The translations under genes and the position numbers were made by a program. Positions 18,341 through 28,800 of a DNA stretch of 64,000 nucleotides are shown here, piece by piece (the stretch's first letter is position 1; each line of letters starts with the position of its first letter). The notes beneath the pieces are model-generated. The model saw only the letters and a list, made by a program, of their open reading frames with translations, searched no databases and was not told the DNA's origin. Source of the DNA: Blattabacterium cuenoti STAT (lineage in GTDB: Bacteria > Bacteroidota > Bacteroidia > Flavobacteriales > Blattabacteriaceae); contig NZ_AP014608.1 of the NCBI RefSeq assembly GCF_003573915.1, positions 546,001 through 610,000 of the forward strand, read 5' to 3'.

Positions 18341-19060
18341 ATGCATCATAATAAAATTAGATTAAATCATTATTTATCCAACGCAGGAATTTCTTCCAGA
18401 AGAAAAGCGGATAAACTTATTCAATCTGGAGCAATAGAAGTAAATGGGAAACCTGTTTTTAAATTAGGAACCATCATTCATACAAATGACATTGTTAAAT
18501 TTCATGGATCAAAAATTAAATCCAAAAATAAAATTTATATATTACTCAACAAACCTAAAGGTTTTATTACAACTACAAAAGATCAATTTAATAGAAAAAC
18601 AGTCATGAATTTAATTCCTTTTTTCTCTGAATATAGAATTTTTCCTGTAGGAAGATTAGATTATTCTACTACAGGTGTTTTACTTCTAACAAATGATGGA
18701 TATATAGCTGAAAAACTTACTCATCCTAAATATCATATAAAAAAAATATATCATGTATCATTAAATAAAAGAATTAGAAATGAGGATTTAGATCAAATAA
18801 AAAAAGAAAAAATTTATCTAAAAGAAGGAAAAGTAAAAATTCTTTTTGTAAAAAATAAAAGAAAAGCTAAAAATCAAATAGAAATTGGATTATATATGGG
18901 ATGGAATCAAATTATTAAACGAATATTTAGAAAATTAAATTATAAAGTTATTCGATTAGATAGAATTAATTTTGGGGGAATTTCTAAAAAAAATCTTAAA
19001 ATAGGAAACTGGTGTTTTTTAAATAAAAAAGAAATAGAAAATATTATTACTAAATCATAA
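18341..19060 (+). CDS. RsuA/RluB family pseudouridine synthase
   Basis: A 239-residue RNA pseudouridine synthase. The N-terminal S4 RNA-binding domain (about residues 4-60, RLNHYLSNAGISSRRKADKL) precedes the catalytic domain. Catalytic Asp107 lies in FPVGRLDYSTTGVLLLTNDG; LLNKPKGFITT and GWNQIIKRIFRKL are further RsuA/RluB/RluE/RluF blocks. The S4 domain plus sequence suggests RluB-like modification of 23S rRNA, but RsuA cannot be ruled out. I use the ATG at 18341, which gives the normal MHHNKIRLNHYL start; an in-frame TTG nine nt earlier is less likely. aroQ follows after 8 nt. Confidence 0.9.
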   Translation: MHHNKIRLNHYLSNAGISSRRKADKLIQSGAIEVNGKPVFKLGTIIHTNDIVKFHGSKIKSKNKIYILLNKPKGFITTTKDQFNRKTVMNLIPFFSEYRIFPVGRLDYSTTGVLLLTNDGYIAEKLTHPKYHIKKIYHVSLNKRIRNEDLDQIKKEKIYLKEGKVKILFVKNKRKAKNQIEIGLYMGWNQIIKRIFRKLNYKVIRLDRINFGGISKKNLKIGNWCFLNKKEIENIITKS

Positions 19061-19068
19061 TTTTTTTC

Positions 19069-19491
19069 ATGAAAAAAATAACCATTATTAATGGTCCTAA
19101 TTTAAATCTTTTAGGAACCAGAGAACCTGAATTGTACGGAAATGAAAATTTTTTAGTTTATCTTAAAAAATTAAAAAAAAAGCTATCTTATGATATAGAA
19201 ATAATTTATTATCAAAGTAATAGTGAAGGAAAAATTATAGATATTTTACACTCTGTAGGAGTTAAATCAGATGGAATAATTATAAATGCAGGTGCTTATA
19301 CTCATACTTCTATAGGAATTGCTGATGCTATAAAATCTATTTCTTCTCCTGTTATAGAAGTTCATATCTCCAATATTTATTCCAGAGAATCTTTTAGAAA
19401 AAAATCATATCTTTCTCCTGTTTGTAACGGAACAATTTTTGGTTTTGGATTAAAATCTTATGAATTAGGAATAATGAGTTTTTGTTTATAA
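19069..19491 (+). CDS. aroQ: 3-dehydroquinate dehydratase, type II
   Basis: Third step of the shikimate pathway, converting 3-dehydroquinate to 3-dehydroshikimate for aromatic amino acids. The 140-residue protein has all type II blocks: NGPNLNLLGTREPELYG with catalytic Tyr23, QSNSEGKIID, INAGAYTHTSIGIADAI, and EVHISNIYSRESFRKKSYLS containing the active-site His and Arg. Length matches the family. It is convergent with the alpha/beta hydrolase gene with 11 nt between. Retention fits nutrient provision by a symbiont, since animals cannot make aromatic amino acids. Confidence 0.95.
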   Translation: MKKITIINGPNLNLLGTREPELYGNENFLVYLKKLKKKLSYDIEIIYYQSNSEGKIIDILHSVGVKSDGIIINAGAYTHTSIGIADAIKSISSPVIEVHISNIYSRESFRKKSYLSPVCNGTIFGFGLKSYELGIMSFCL

Positions 19492-19502
19492 AAATTTTTG
19501 TT

Positions 19503-20294
19503 TTAAATACATAAGTAGTTTTTATGATTAAAATCGAATTTAGAAAGCCATTTTTCTAATATTTTTATAAATATTTTTGGATGTTCCATCATAGGAACAT
19601 GTCCACATTTATCTATCCAATGTAATTCTGAATGTGGTAACAGTCTATGAAATTCTTTTGCAACTTCCGGAGGGGTAACATGATCTTGTTTGCCCCAAAT
19701 TAAACATATAGGTTGATGAATTACAGATAAATCTTTGGACATATTGTTTTTCATAGAACTTTTGGCAATATATAATGTTTTAATTCCTTTTTTTTTATCG
19801 TTTACAATATGAAAAACTTCATCTACTAATTTTTTTGTAGCTATATCAGGATTATAGAATACTTCTTGTGATTTTTTCCTGATATATTCATAATTTTCTC
19901 TTTTAGGAAAAGCATCTCCAAAAGCTTTTTCGAATAAACCAGAACTTCCTGTTAAAACTAAAGAGTGAACTAAATCTATCTTTTTTTTTGCTATAATTAA
20001 AGCAATGTGTCCTCCAATAGAATTTCCTATTAAAGTCGCTTTTTTAATCCCTATTTCTATTAAAAATTGGGTTATATATTTAGATATATTAAAAATATTA
20101 GTTAAAAACAATGGCATATTATAAAAAGGTAATGAGGGAATAATAACTTGATATCCCTTTTTTGGAAAAAAATCAAAAATAGCTTTAAAGTTACTTAACC
20201 CTCCCATTAATCCATGAAGTAAAATTAAAGGATGACCTTTTCCTTTTTTTATGTGAGGAAATTTTTTTTTTTTATTTTCAATAATATGAAACAT
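19503..20294 (-). CDS. Alpha/beta hydrolase family protein
   Basis: A 263-residue alpha/beta hydrolase. The oxyanion-hole segment LILLHGLMGG is near residue 23, the nucleophile Ser lies in LIGNSIGGHIAL (about residue 93), the acid is probably the Asp of WGKQDHVTPPE, and the His lies in KCGHVPMMEHP. The substrate is not identifiable; relatives include esterases and meta-cleavage hydrolases. It is 15 nt downstream of rnc and may belong to the acpP-fabF-rnc transcript. The complete catalytic triad indicates a working enzyme. Confidence 0.85.
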   Translation of the reverse strand: MFHIIENKKKKFPHIKKGKGHPLILLHGLMGGLSNFKAIFDFFPKKGYQVIIPSLPFYNMPLFLTNIFNISKYITQFLIEIGIKKATLIGNSIGGHIALIIAKKKIDLVHSLVLTGSSGLFEKAFGDAFPKRENYEYIRKKSQEVFYNPDIATKKLVDEVFHIVNDKKKGIKTLYIAKSSMKNNMSKDLSVIHQPICLIWGKQDHVTPPEVAKEFHRLLPHSELHWIDKCGHVPMMEHPKIFIKILEKWLSKFDFNHKNYLCI

Positions 20295-20309
20295 AATATC
20301 ATGATTATT

Positions 20310-21062
20310 TTATTTTTGATCTGTTTTAAAATTTATTTTATATTGTCTTTGAACAATAAAATAAGCTTCTTTAGCTGCCATTTCTTCTGATTTTTTTTTC
20401 GAAGAACCTGTTCCTTGAGTTTGAATTCCACATTCTGATATTGTAAATTCAGATAAATAAATAATTTTTCTTTGATTTTGATCTTCTCTAAAAGTTTTGA
20501 AATTTATAAAAAATTTATTTTTTTGAGACCATTCTAGAATCCATACTTTATAACTGAATATTTCATTTTGCAACTTTTCAATATTTACATGAGGATGTAA
20601 TATTTTTTTGTATACAAAATTTTCACATTTTTGATATCCTCCATCTAAAAAAATAAAACCTATTAAAGCTTCAAGTGTATTTCCAAGTATATTTTCAGAT
20701 ATCATAGATTTATCAAAAAAAATATCTGAAATAGTTAATTTTCTAGAAATTTTATTTAGATTTCTTCTACATACGATTTTAGATCGTATCTGAGTTAGCT
20801 CTCCTTCTTTTTTTTCAGGAAATTTTTCACACAAAAAATATGATATTATAGAATTTAATATAGCATCTCCTAAAAATTCTAATCTTTGAAAATTAAGAGA
20901 ATAATTTTGATTGAAATTTCTTTTTTTTGTATAAAAACTATATATAAAAACTTCTTTTAAAAATTTTGTATTTTTTGGACAAAATCCTAATATTTTTATT
21001 AAAATTCCAACTAAAACAGAAGAGTCATTTTTTTCAAAAAAAATTCTATTTTCAGATAACAT
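20310..21062 (-). CDS. rnc: Ribonuclease III
   Basis: Double-strand-specific endoribonuclease that processes rRNA precursors. The catalytic signature QRLEFLGDAILNSIISYFL and the second acidic site NTLEALIGFIFLDGGY are intact. A C-terminal dsRNA-binding domain (about residues 160-240) ends in the GSSKKKSEEMAAKEAY pattern. Length is 250 residues. The start overlaps the end of fabF by 11 nt, and the order acpP-fabF-rnc is a classic bacterial cluster, so the gene is surely read from the acpP promoter. Confidence 0.94.
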   Translation of the reverse strand: MLSENRIFFEKNDSSVLVGILIKILGFCPKNTKFLKEVFIYSFYTKKRNFNQNYSLNFQRLEFLGDAILNSIISYFLCEKFPEKKEGELTQIRSKIVCRRNLNKISRKLTISDIFFDKSMISENILGNTLEALIGFIFLDGGYQKCENFVYKKILHPHVNIEKLQNEIFSYKVWILEWSQKNKFFINFKTFREDQNQRKIIYLSEFTISECGIQTQGTGSSKKKSEEMAAKEAYFIVQRQYKINFKTDQK

Positions 21063-22317
21063 TTATTTTCTTAAATAAAATACAAACATTATGTCCTCCA
21101 AAACCAAAAGTATTACATATACTAATTTTTACTTCCTTTTTTATTGCTTTATTTGGTGTTAAATTAATTTTTGGATCGATATTTTTATCTATATGAAATA
21201 AATTAATGGTTGGAGGAATAATTCCTTTTTTTAAAGGAAGAATAGAAGCAACAGCTTCTATTGCTCCAGCTGCACCTAATAAATGTCCTGTCATAGATTT
21301 TGTAGAATTAATATTAATATTATATATATTTTCATGAAATACTTTTTGTATTGCTTTTATTTCTGCAAGATCTCCTAATTTAGTAGATGTTCCATGAGAA
21401 TTAATATGATCAACTTCTTTACATCTAACTCCTGCATCTTTAATAGCGGATTTCATAGCTAAAATAATTCCTATTCCTTCTGGATGAGGAGCTGTCATAT
21501 GATAAGCATCTCCAGACATGCCTACTCCTCCTATTTCTGCATATATATTGGCTCCTCTTTTTTTAGCATGAAGATATTCTTCAAGAACAAGACATCCAGC
21601 TCCTTCTCCTAATACAAATCCATCTCTATTTTCGTCAAAAGGACGTGATGCAGTTTGATAATCTACATTTCTTGTAGATAATGCATGTAAAGCATTAAAT
21701 CCTCCTATTCCACTTTGTGTGATAGCAGCTTCAGATCCTCCAGTAACGATGATGTCGGCTTTTCCCAAACATATTAAATGATAAGCATCTACAATTGCAT
21801 TAGAAGATGATGCACAAGAAGATACCGTAGCATAATTTGGGCCATGAAATCCATGATTTATAGAAATCAAACCAGCAGTAATATCTATAAGCATTTTTGG
21901 AATGAAGAATGGGCTAAATTTAGGATATTTTCCTCCATGTACATAATCGGAAATAGACTCTTCTAAATTTAATAGTCCTCCAATTCCAGATCCCCAAATC
22001 ACTCCTATTCTTTCTCTCTTTTCTTTTGAAAAATTTATTTTACTATTTTTAATTGCTTCTTCAGAAGCAACAATTCCATATTGTGCACAAGGATCTAATT
22101 TTCGTATTTCTTTTTTATTAAAAAAAATACTTGAATCATAATTTTTTAACTCACAAGCAAATTTAGTTTTATATTTTTTAGTATCGAAATAAGTAATAGG
22201 AGCACAACCATTTTTTCCATGAACAAGAGAATTCCAATATTCCTCCACAGTATTTCCTATAGGGGTAATAGTCCCAATACCAGTTACTACTACCTTTTTT
22301 TTAATTAGTTTCTCCAT
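21052..22317 (-). CDS. fabF: 3-oxoacyl-[acyl-carrier-protein] synthase II
   Basis: Condensing enzyme that elongates acyl-ACP with malonyl-ACP in fatty acid synthesis. The 421-residue protein has the catalytic triad: Cys168 in TVSSCASSSNAI, one His in INSHGTSTKLGD and the second in KSMTGHLLGAAGA. The N-terminal VVVTGIGTITPIGN and C-terminal NTFGFGGHNVCILF blocks are typical. acpP lies 69 nt upstream and rnc overlaps its end, so acyl carrier and synthase are made together. FabB is an alternative name for close relatives, but this cluster position indicates FabF. Confidence 0.95.
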   Translation of the reverse strand: MEKLIKKKVVVTGIGTITPIGNTVEEYWNSLVHGKNGCAPITYFDTKKYKTKFACELKNYDSSIFFNKKEIRKLDPCAQYGIVASEEAIKNSKINFSKEKRERIGVIWGSGIGGLLNLEESISDYVHGGKYPKFSPFFIPKMLIDITAGLISINHGFHGPNYATVSSCASSSNAIVDAYHLICLGKADIIVTGGSEAAITQSGIGGFNALHALSTRNVDYQTASRPFDENRDGFVLGEGAGCLVLEEYLHAKKRGANIYAEIGGVGMSGDAYHMTAPHPEGIGIILAMKSAIKDAGVRCKEVDHINSHGTSTKLGDLAEIKAIQKVFHENIYNININSTKSMTGHLLGAAGAIEAVASILPLKKGIIPPTINLFHIDKNIDPKINLTPNKAIKKEVKISICNTFGFGGHNVCILFKKINVI

Positions 22318-22386
22318 AATAATATCTATCTATTATTCATACGTAACATAAAAATAATATCTATATAATAATATCTAATTCAGTTT

Positions 22387-22641
22387 TTATTTTGAATTTT
22401 TTTTCTCCATCAAAAGATTTTCTATAGCCTGCACGGCTTCACCTACTGTTGTTATTTTTTCAGCTTTTTCATCTGAAATACTAATATTAAATTCTTTCTC
22501 AAACTCCATAATGAGTTCTACTATATCTAGGGAATCTGCTCCTAAATCATTAGTAAAACTCGCATTAGGAGTTATCTCGCTTTCTTCTACACTTAATTTT
22601 TCTACAATAAGAGCATTGACTTTAGATGCAATATCAGACAT
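22387..22641 (-). CDS. acpP: Acyl carrier protein
   Basis: An 84-residue acidic carrier protein. The phosphopantetheine attachment site is Ser37 in [17 protein letters not shown], preceded by the usual helix I and followed by [20 protein letters not shown]. It shuttles the growing fatty acid between enzymes, including FabF encoded next. A TAATTTTG box on the minus strand (22665-22672), 24 nt before the ATG, is a plausible -7 promoter element for the acpP-fabF-rnc cluster. Confidence 0.97.
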   Translation of the reverse strand: MSDIASKVNALIVEKLSVEESEITPNASFTNDLGADSLDIVELIMEFEKEFNISISDEKAEKITTVGEAVQAIENLLMEKKNSK

Positions 22642-22664
22642 AGATTCATAATTTTTTTATGATA

Positions 22665-22672
22665 CAAAATTA
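22665..22672 (-). promoter_or_regulatory. Candidate -7 element (TAATTTTG) for acpP
   Basis: The reverse-strand sequence matches the Bacteroidetes TAnnTTTG -7 consensus and lies 24 nt upstream of the acpP ATG. No clear -33 TTTG was found at 17-23 nt spacing, so support comes from the -7 box and its position only. Confidence 0.35.
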
Positions 22673-22694
22673 GTAAACTTTTGTAAATCATACA

Positions 22695-22702
22695 TAAATT
22701 TG
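22695..22702 (+). promoter_or_regulatory. Candidate -7 element (TAAATTTG) for pckA
   Basis: Matches TAnnTTTG and lies 33 nt before the pckA ATG at 22736. It overlaps an in-frame TTG at 22700, which argues against that TTG being the pckA start. No -33 element at normal spacing was found. Confidence 0.35.
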
Positions 22703-22735
22703 CTTTATACACATACAATAAATAGTACACAATAT

Positions 22736-24316
22736 ATGATCTCTTTTTCTATAAAAAAATATGGAATTTTAAATTCTTCATTCAATTGGCAACTGACGCC
22801 ATATGCGCTACAAAAAATTATTATTCGAAAAAAAATGGGAATAGAAACGAATTCAGGAGTTTTAACTATAAATACAGGTTCTTTCACTGGAAGATCACCA
22901 GAAGATCGATTTATTGTAAAAGATAAGATTACAGAACAAAAAATTTGGTGGGATGAAAAAAATAATCAATCTTTTGATTCAGGAAAATTTGATTGTTTAT
23001 ATCAAAAAGTAACCCGATATTTATCGGGAAAAACGATATATGTTCGAGATGGATATCTTTGTTCTGACAAACGTTATCAATTAAATGTTCGTTCGATTAG
23101 TGAATATCCATGGTCTGATTTATTTATTCATAATTTATTTTTAAGATTTCAAAAACTGGAAAAAATTTTACCAGATTGGTTATTATTCTGTGCTCCAGGA
23201 TTTAAAGCAAATCCCATAGAAGATGGAACACGAAATAAAAATTTTTCTATCTTAAATTTTTCTAAAAAAATAATTCTAATTGGAGGATCCGGATATACAG
23301 GAGAAATTAAAAAATCTATATTTTCTGTTCTAAATTTTATACTTCCTAATAAAAATGTTTTTCCTATGCATTGTGCCGCAAATGTAGGAATAAAAAAAAA
23401 AGATACGGCTATTTTTTTTGGATTATCCGGAACAGGAAAAACTACAATTTCTAATGATATCAATAGAAATTTAGTTGGAGATGATGAACATGGATGGACC
23501 TATGATAATATAGTCTTCAACTTTGAAGGAGGATGTTATGCTAAAATATTGGGAATTTCTAGAAAAAATGAGCCAATGATTTATCATGCTATAAAAAAAG
23601 GAGCCATGTTGGAAAATGTTTCTTTCAAAAAAAAAACTAGAGAAGTAGATTTTTTAAATGATACTATAACTCAAAATATAAGAATAAGCTATCCCATTTA
23701 TTTCATAAAAAATATTGAAAAAAAACTATTGTCTTCTAATATAAAAAACATTTTTTTCCTAACATATGATGCTTTTGGAGTTCTTCCGCCTATAGCTAAA
23801 CTGAATAAAGCACAATCTTACTATTATTTTTTATTAGGATATACATCTAAAGTAGCAGGTACTGAATTGAATATTCAAAACCCAAAATCAACTTTTTCTT
23901 TTTGTTTTGGAGCTCCATTTATGCCTTTGCATCCCGTTCAATATACAAAAATGTTTATGAAAAAATTAGAAAATACTGAAATAAATGTCTGGATGGTAAA
24001 TACAGGATCGATATCAGGAGAAGATTTCTATAGAGAAAGAATTAAACTAGATGATACACGTAGAATAATACAAAATGTTTTAAACGGTTTTTTATTAAAA
24101 GTTCCTTATGAGAAATATCCTATTTTTAATTTCAAAATTCCAAAGCATTGTCCAGGAGTATCTTCTAATATTTTGAATCCAAAAAATTCATGGAAAAATG
24201 AAAAAATATATAAAAATCAGGTCAAAATACTTGCAAAAAAATTTATTCAACATTTTGATAAATATAGAAAATATATAGACAAAAATATTTTATATGGAGA
24301 ACCTATTTTGGAATAA
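22736..24316 (+). CDS. pckA: Phosphoenolpyruvate carboxykinase (ATP)
   Basis: Converts oxaloacetate and ATP to phosphoenolpyruvate, CO2 and ADP, the entry to gluconeogenesis; it can also run in the carboxylating direction. The 526-residue protein has NTGSFTGRSPEDRFIV near the N-terminus, the kinase P-loop GLSGTGKT (residues 229-236), the metal-binding VGDDEHGW, and FGAPFMPLHP further on. This is the ATP-dependent class, not the GTP class. I place the start at ATG 22736; an upstream in-frame TTG at 22700 overlaps the predicted promoter box. Divergent from acpP and convergent with the riboflavin synthase gene (21 nt gap). Confidence 0.94.
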   Translation: MISFSIKKYGILNSSFNWQLTPYALQKIIIRKKMGIETNSGVLTINTGSFTGRSPEDRFIVKDKITEQKIWWDEKNNQSFDSGKFDCLYQKVTRYLSGKTIYVRDGYLCSDKRYQLNVRSISEYPWSDLFIHNLFLRFQKLEKILPDWLLFCAPGFKANPIEDGTRNKNFSILNFSKKIILIGGSGYTGEIKKSIFSVLNFILPNKNVFPMHCAANVGIKKKDTAIFFGLSGTGKTTISNDINRNLVGDDEHGWTYDNIVFNFEGGCYAKILGISRKNEPMIYHAIKKGAMLENVSFKKKTREVDFLNDTITQNIRISYPIYFIKNIEKKLLSSNIKNIFFLTYDAFGVLPPIAKLNKAQSYYYFLLGYTSKVAGTELNIQNPKSTFSFCFGAPFMPLHPVQYTKMFMKKLENTEINVWMVNTGSISGEDFYRERIKLDDTRRIIQNVLNGFLLKVPYEKYPIFNFKIPKHCPGVSSNILNPKNSWKNEKIYKNQVKILAKKFIQHFDKYRKYIDKNILYGEPILE

Positions 24317-24337
24317 TATATTTTTATTATCTATTAT

Positions 24338-24943
24338 TTATTTTTCCAAGTATTGCTGAATTGATCGTTTAATATATTTTCCTAAAATATCAAATTCTAA
24401 ATTTACAATATCACCAATTTTCAATTGGTGGAAATTGGTGGTTTCATAAGTATAAGGAAGAATAGAAACGTTAAAAATATATTGATTTTTACATGTTATT
24501 ATAGTAAGGCTTACTCCATTAATAGCAATAGAACCTTTTTTTACAATTTTATCATTTAATTTTTTTTTAGACTTAAAAAAAAACAACCAACTTCCATTTC
24601 TATTTTCAATCTTAATAATTATAGCAATTGTATCTACATGTCCTTGGACTATATGTCCATCTAATCTTTCATGTAATTTTATTCCTCTTTCTAAATTAAC
24701 TTCATCTTGAATTTTTAAAAAATTTAAATTAGTACATAATAAAGTTTCTTCAGAAGCTATGACTGAATAAGTTTTTTTATTAATGTTTATGATACTTAAA
24801 CATATTCCATTATGACAAATACTTTGATTGACTTGAATTTCATTATTTTTTGAAAATGGATTATTAAAAGTTATTCGAAGATTGTTTTTCTCATAAATTA
24901 ATCGATGTACTTTTGTAGTACATTCTATGATTCCAGTAAACAT
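24338..24943 (-). CDS. ribE: Riboflavin synthase
   Basis: Dismutates two lumazine molecules to riboflavin and the pyrimidine precursor. The canonical N-terminus MFTGIIE fixes the start at ATG 24943; an in-frame ATG at 24967 would add eight atypical residues. Two repeated lumazine-binding halves are visible, with VNQSICHNGICLSI in the first, ERLDGHIVQGHVD at the join, and KGSIAINGVSLTI in the second. Length is 201 residues. An imperfect direct repeat of attggtgg lies near 24425-24442, inside the coding region. ribF is 3 kb away; together they make FMN and FAD. Divergent from pdxA across 52 nt. Confidence 0.94.
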   Translation of the reverse strand: MFTGIIECTTKVHRLIYEKNNLRITFNNPFSKNNEIQVNQSICHNGICLSIININKKTYSVIASEETLLCTNLNFLKIQDEVNLERGIKLHERLDGHIVQGHVDTIAIIIKIENRNGSWLFFFKSKKKLNDKIVKKGSIAINGVSLTIITCKNQYIFNVSILPYTYETTNFHQLKIGDIVNLEFDILGKYIKRSIQQYLEK

Positions 24944-24995
24944 GCTAATTTTTATAATTTTTATCAAATTAATTAAATAAATAATATTTTATTCT

Positions 24996-26036
24996 ATGAA
25001 TTATAGAAAAAAAAAAATTAAAGTTGGATTTACTACGGGTGATATTAATGGAATAGGAATTGAAATTTTCCTGAAAGTTTGTTGTAAGAAAAAAATTTTA
25101 GATTTTTTTACTCCAATATTATTTGGATCACCAAAACTATGTTTTTTTTATAAAAAAATTTTAAATATGGAAATTAATAACATAAGAGAGATTAAAAATT
25201 TCAAAGAAGTTGTTGATTATAAAATAAATGTATTCAATATATGGAAAGAAGATATTAAATTTGAATCTATAAAAATCAATCATCCAGAATCAGGAAAATA
25301 TCCATTTTCATCTTTAAAAACAGCTGTAAAAGCTTTAAAAGAAGGAAAAATAGATGTACTTGTAACAGCTCCTGTTAATAAAAAATCTATGAATTTCAAA
25401 AATTTTTCATTTTTTGGACATACTGAATATCTAAAAAACGTTCTAGAGGGAGAACCTTTAATGTTTATGATTCACGATATTTTAAAAATAGCTTTAGTAA
25501 CTAATCATTTACCCTTAAAAAGGGTGAGTTCAGAGTTGTCTATAAAAAAAATAATAAAATCAATTAAAATTTTACATCAATCTCTTATCATTGATTTTTC
25601 TATAGAAAAACCTAAAATTGCGGTTTTAGGATGTAATCCTCATTCAGGTGATAATGGATTAATAGGAAATGAAGAAAAATCAAAAATTAAACCGGCAATT
25701 GATAATTTTTTTCAAAAAAAAGGGTGGTTAATTTTTGGTCCTTATCCTTCAGATAGTTTTTTTGGAAATCAAAAATATATAAATTTTGATGGTGTTTTAG
25801 CAATGTACCATGATCAAGGATTAATCCCTTTTAAAACCTTAACTTTTAATCAAGGGGTAAATTTTACAGCTGGCCTTTCTCACATACGAACATCTCCTGA
25901 TCATGGAGTAGCTTATGATATAGCTAAAAAAGGAATAGCCAATGAAAATTCCTTTGAAGAAGCGATTTTTAATGCTATAAAAATATTTAAAAATAGAAAA
26001 GAATATATGAAACTCAATTCATCAAAATTATCATAA
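24996..26036 (+). CDS. pdxA: 4-hydroxythreonine-4-phosphate dehydrogenase
   Basis: Oxidises 4-phosphohydroxy-threonine in the DXP-dependent pyridoxal phosphate pathway. The 346-residue protein shows VGFTTGDINGIGIEIFLK at the N-terminus, VTAPVNKKSM with FGHTEYL (metal- and substrate-binding His), LGCNPHSGDNGLIGNEE, YHDQGLIPFKTL and TSPDHGVAYDIA. Metal-binding His residues are conserved. The last vitamin B6 enzyme, PdxH, is also encoded in this window. The 3' end overlaps the convergent atpC gene by 6 nt. Confidence 0.95.
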   Translation: MNYRKKKIKVGFTTGDINGIGIEIFLKVCCKKKILDFFTPILFGSPKLCFFYKKILNMEINNIREIKNFKEVVDYKINVFNIWKEDIKFESIKINHPESGKYPFSSLKTAVKALKEGKIDVLVTAPVNKKSMNFKNFSFFGHTEYLKNVLEGEPLMFMIHDILKIALVTNHLPLKRVSSELSIKKIIKSIKILHQSLIIDFSIEKPKIAVLGCNPHSGDNGLIGNEEKSKIKPAIDNFFQKKGWLIFGPYPSDSFFGNQKYINFDGVLAMYHDQGLIPFKTLTFNQGVNFTAGLSHIRTSPDHGVAYDIAKKGIANENSFEEAIFNAIKIFKNRKEYMKLNSSKLS

Positions 26037-26261
26037 AATTACAATAATCATATTTTTTTTTACTTGTAAAATTCCACTTTCTATTTTAATTTCTTTTTTT
26101 ATATTTTTTAATTCTAATTTTAAACTTCCATTCATTAATATGGAAATAAATGGAGCATGATTTTTCAATATTTGAAAATATCCCTGTATTCCAGGAGCTG
26201 TAATAGAAATTATATCTCCTTGGTATAAAATTTTATGAAAATTAAGAATTTTTATTCTCAT
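26031..26261 (-). CDS. atpC: ATP synthase F1 epsilon subunit, short form
   Basis: A 76-residue protein that contains only the beta-sandwich domain of the epsilon subunit (ISITAPGIQGYFQILKNHAPFISIL, then ESGILQVKKNMIIVIL). The C-terminal helical hairpin, which in many bacteria inhibits ATP hydrolysis, is absent. Short epsilon subunits are usual in Bacteroidetes, so this is probably lineage-normal. It follows atpD by 11 nt. The atpD-atpC pair separated from the other ATP synthase genes is a Bacteroidetes arrangement. The end overlaps pdxA by 6 nt. Confidence 0.9.
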   Translation of the reverse strand: MRIKILNFHKILYQGDIISITAPGIQGYFQILKNHAPFISILMNGSLKLELKNIKKEIKIESGILQVKKNMIIVIL

Positions 26262-26272
26262 AATAAATTTAT

Positions 26273-27814
<1,542 letters not shown>

Positions 27815-27858
27815 TTATATTTGCAATTGTAAATGTAAAAGAAAAAAAAGAAAAAATT

Positions 27859-28800
27859 TTGAAAATTTATTCATTGATTAATGAATTTTCTTCTCTTGAT
27901 CCATGTGTATTTACGCTTGGAATTTTTGATGGAGTTCATATAGGTCATCAAAAAATTATTAAAAATCTAATTCTTAGATCTAGAAAAAAATATTGTTCTG
28001 TTTTGCTCACCTTCCATCCACATCCAAAAGAAATATTAAATACTAATAAAAAATTTTTTTATTTAAATACTCTTTCTGAAAGAATATATAACTTAAAAAA
28101 AACAGGAATAGAACACTTGATAGTTCATCCTTTTACTACTAATTTTTCAAAATTAAGAACAAAAGATTTTTTAAAAAAAATTTTACATCCTAAATCTAAA
28201 ATTAGAAAAATCATTACTGGATATGATTCCATTATTGGAAAAAATAGAGACTCTTCTTACGAAGAATTAAAAAAAATATCTCATAAATATGGAATAAAAG
28301 TTTATAAAGTAAATCCTTATAAATTTCAAAAAAAAATAGTAAGTTCTACTCATATACGTGAGTCTCTTTTATTAGGAAATATACAATGGGCGAACCGAGC
28401 TTTGGGATATTTTTATACATTATCCGGAAATGTTATAGAAGGAAAAGGAATAGGTAAAATGATTAATTTTCCCACTGCAAATTTACAAATAGATTCTAAA
28501 AAACTGATTCCTAAACAAGGGGTTTATGCTGTAAAAATTAATTATTTAAATAACATGTATTTGGGAATGTTAAATATAGGAATAAACCCTACTCTAGAAA
28601 AAGAAAATAGAAAAATAAAAATAGAAGTGCATATATTCGATTTTTTCGAAAATATATATGGAAAAAAAATAGATATTTTAATGATTCGTATAATACGTGA
28701 AGAAAAAAAATTTAATTCAATACAAGAATTAAAAAAACAGATATGCATGGACAAAATAAATATACAGAAATTTTTTTCTTGTGAAAAAAAAATTAGATAA
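27859..28800 (+). CDS. ribF: Bifunctional riboflavin kinase / FAD synthetase
   Basis: Phosphorylates riboflavin to FMN and adenylylates FMN to FAD. The N-terminal nucleotidyltransferase domain has TLGIFDGVHIGHQ with the HIGH-like motif at residues 27-30 and LTFHPHPKEIL. The C-terminal kinase domain (about 185-305) contains GKGIGKMINFPTANLQ and GVYAVKI. Length 313 is normal. No ATG precedes the first strand; the TTG at 27859 gives MKIYSLINEF, as in relatives. A TATATTTG box at 27816-27823 is a possible promoter -7 element. The last 20 nt overlap the next gene. Confidence 0.93.
   Translation: MKIYSLINEFSSLDPCVFTLGIFDGVHIGHQKIIKNLILRSRKKYCSVLLTFHPHPKEILNTNKKFFYLNTLSERIYNLKKTGIEHLIVHPFTTNFSKLRTKDFLKKILHPKSKIRKIITGYDSIIGKNRDSSYEELKKISHKYGIKVYKVNPYKFQKKIVSSTHIRESLLLGNIQWANRALGYFYTLSGNVIEGKGIGKMINFPTANLQIDSKKLIPKQGVYAVKINYLNNMYLGMLNIGINPTLEKENRKIKIEVHIFDFFENIYGKKIDILMIRIIREEKKFNSIQELKKQICMDKINIQKFFSCEKKIR

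Noticed and set aside
22700-22735. Longer pckA N-terminus starting at TTG 22700
   Set aside because: The TTG lies within a promoter-like TAAATTTG, and the ATG at 22736 matches family N-termini.
24425-24442. Tandem attggtgg repeat
   Set aside because: It is only two short copies and is explained by the riboflavin synthase coding sequence (TNFHQLKIG).
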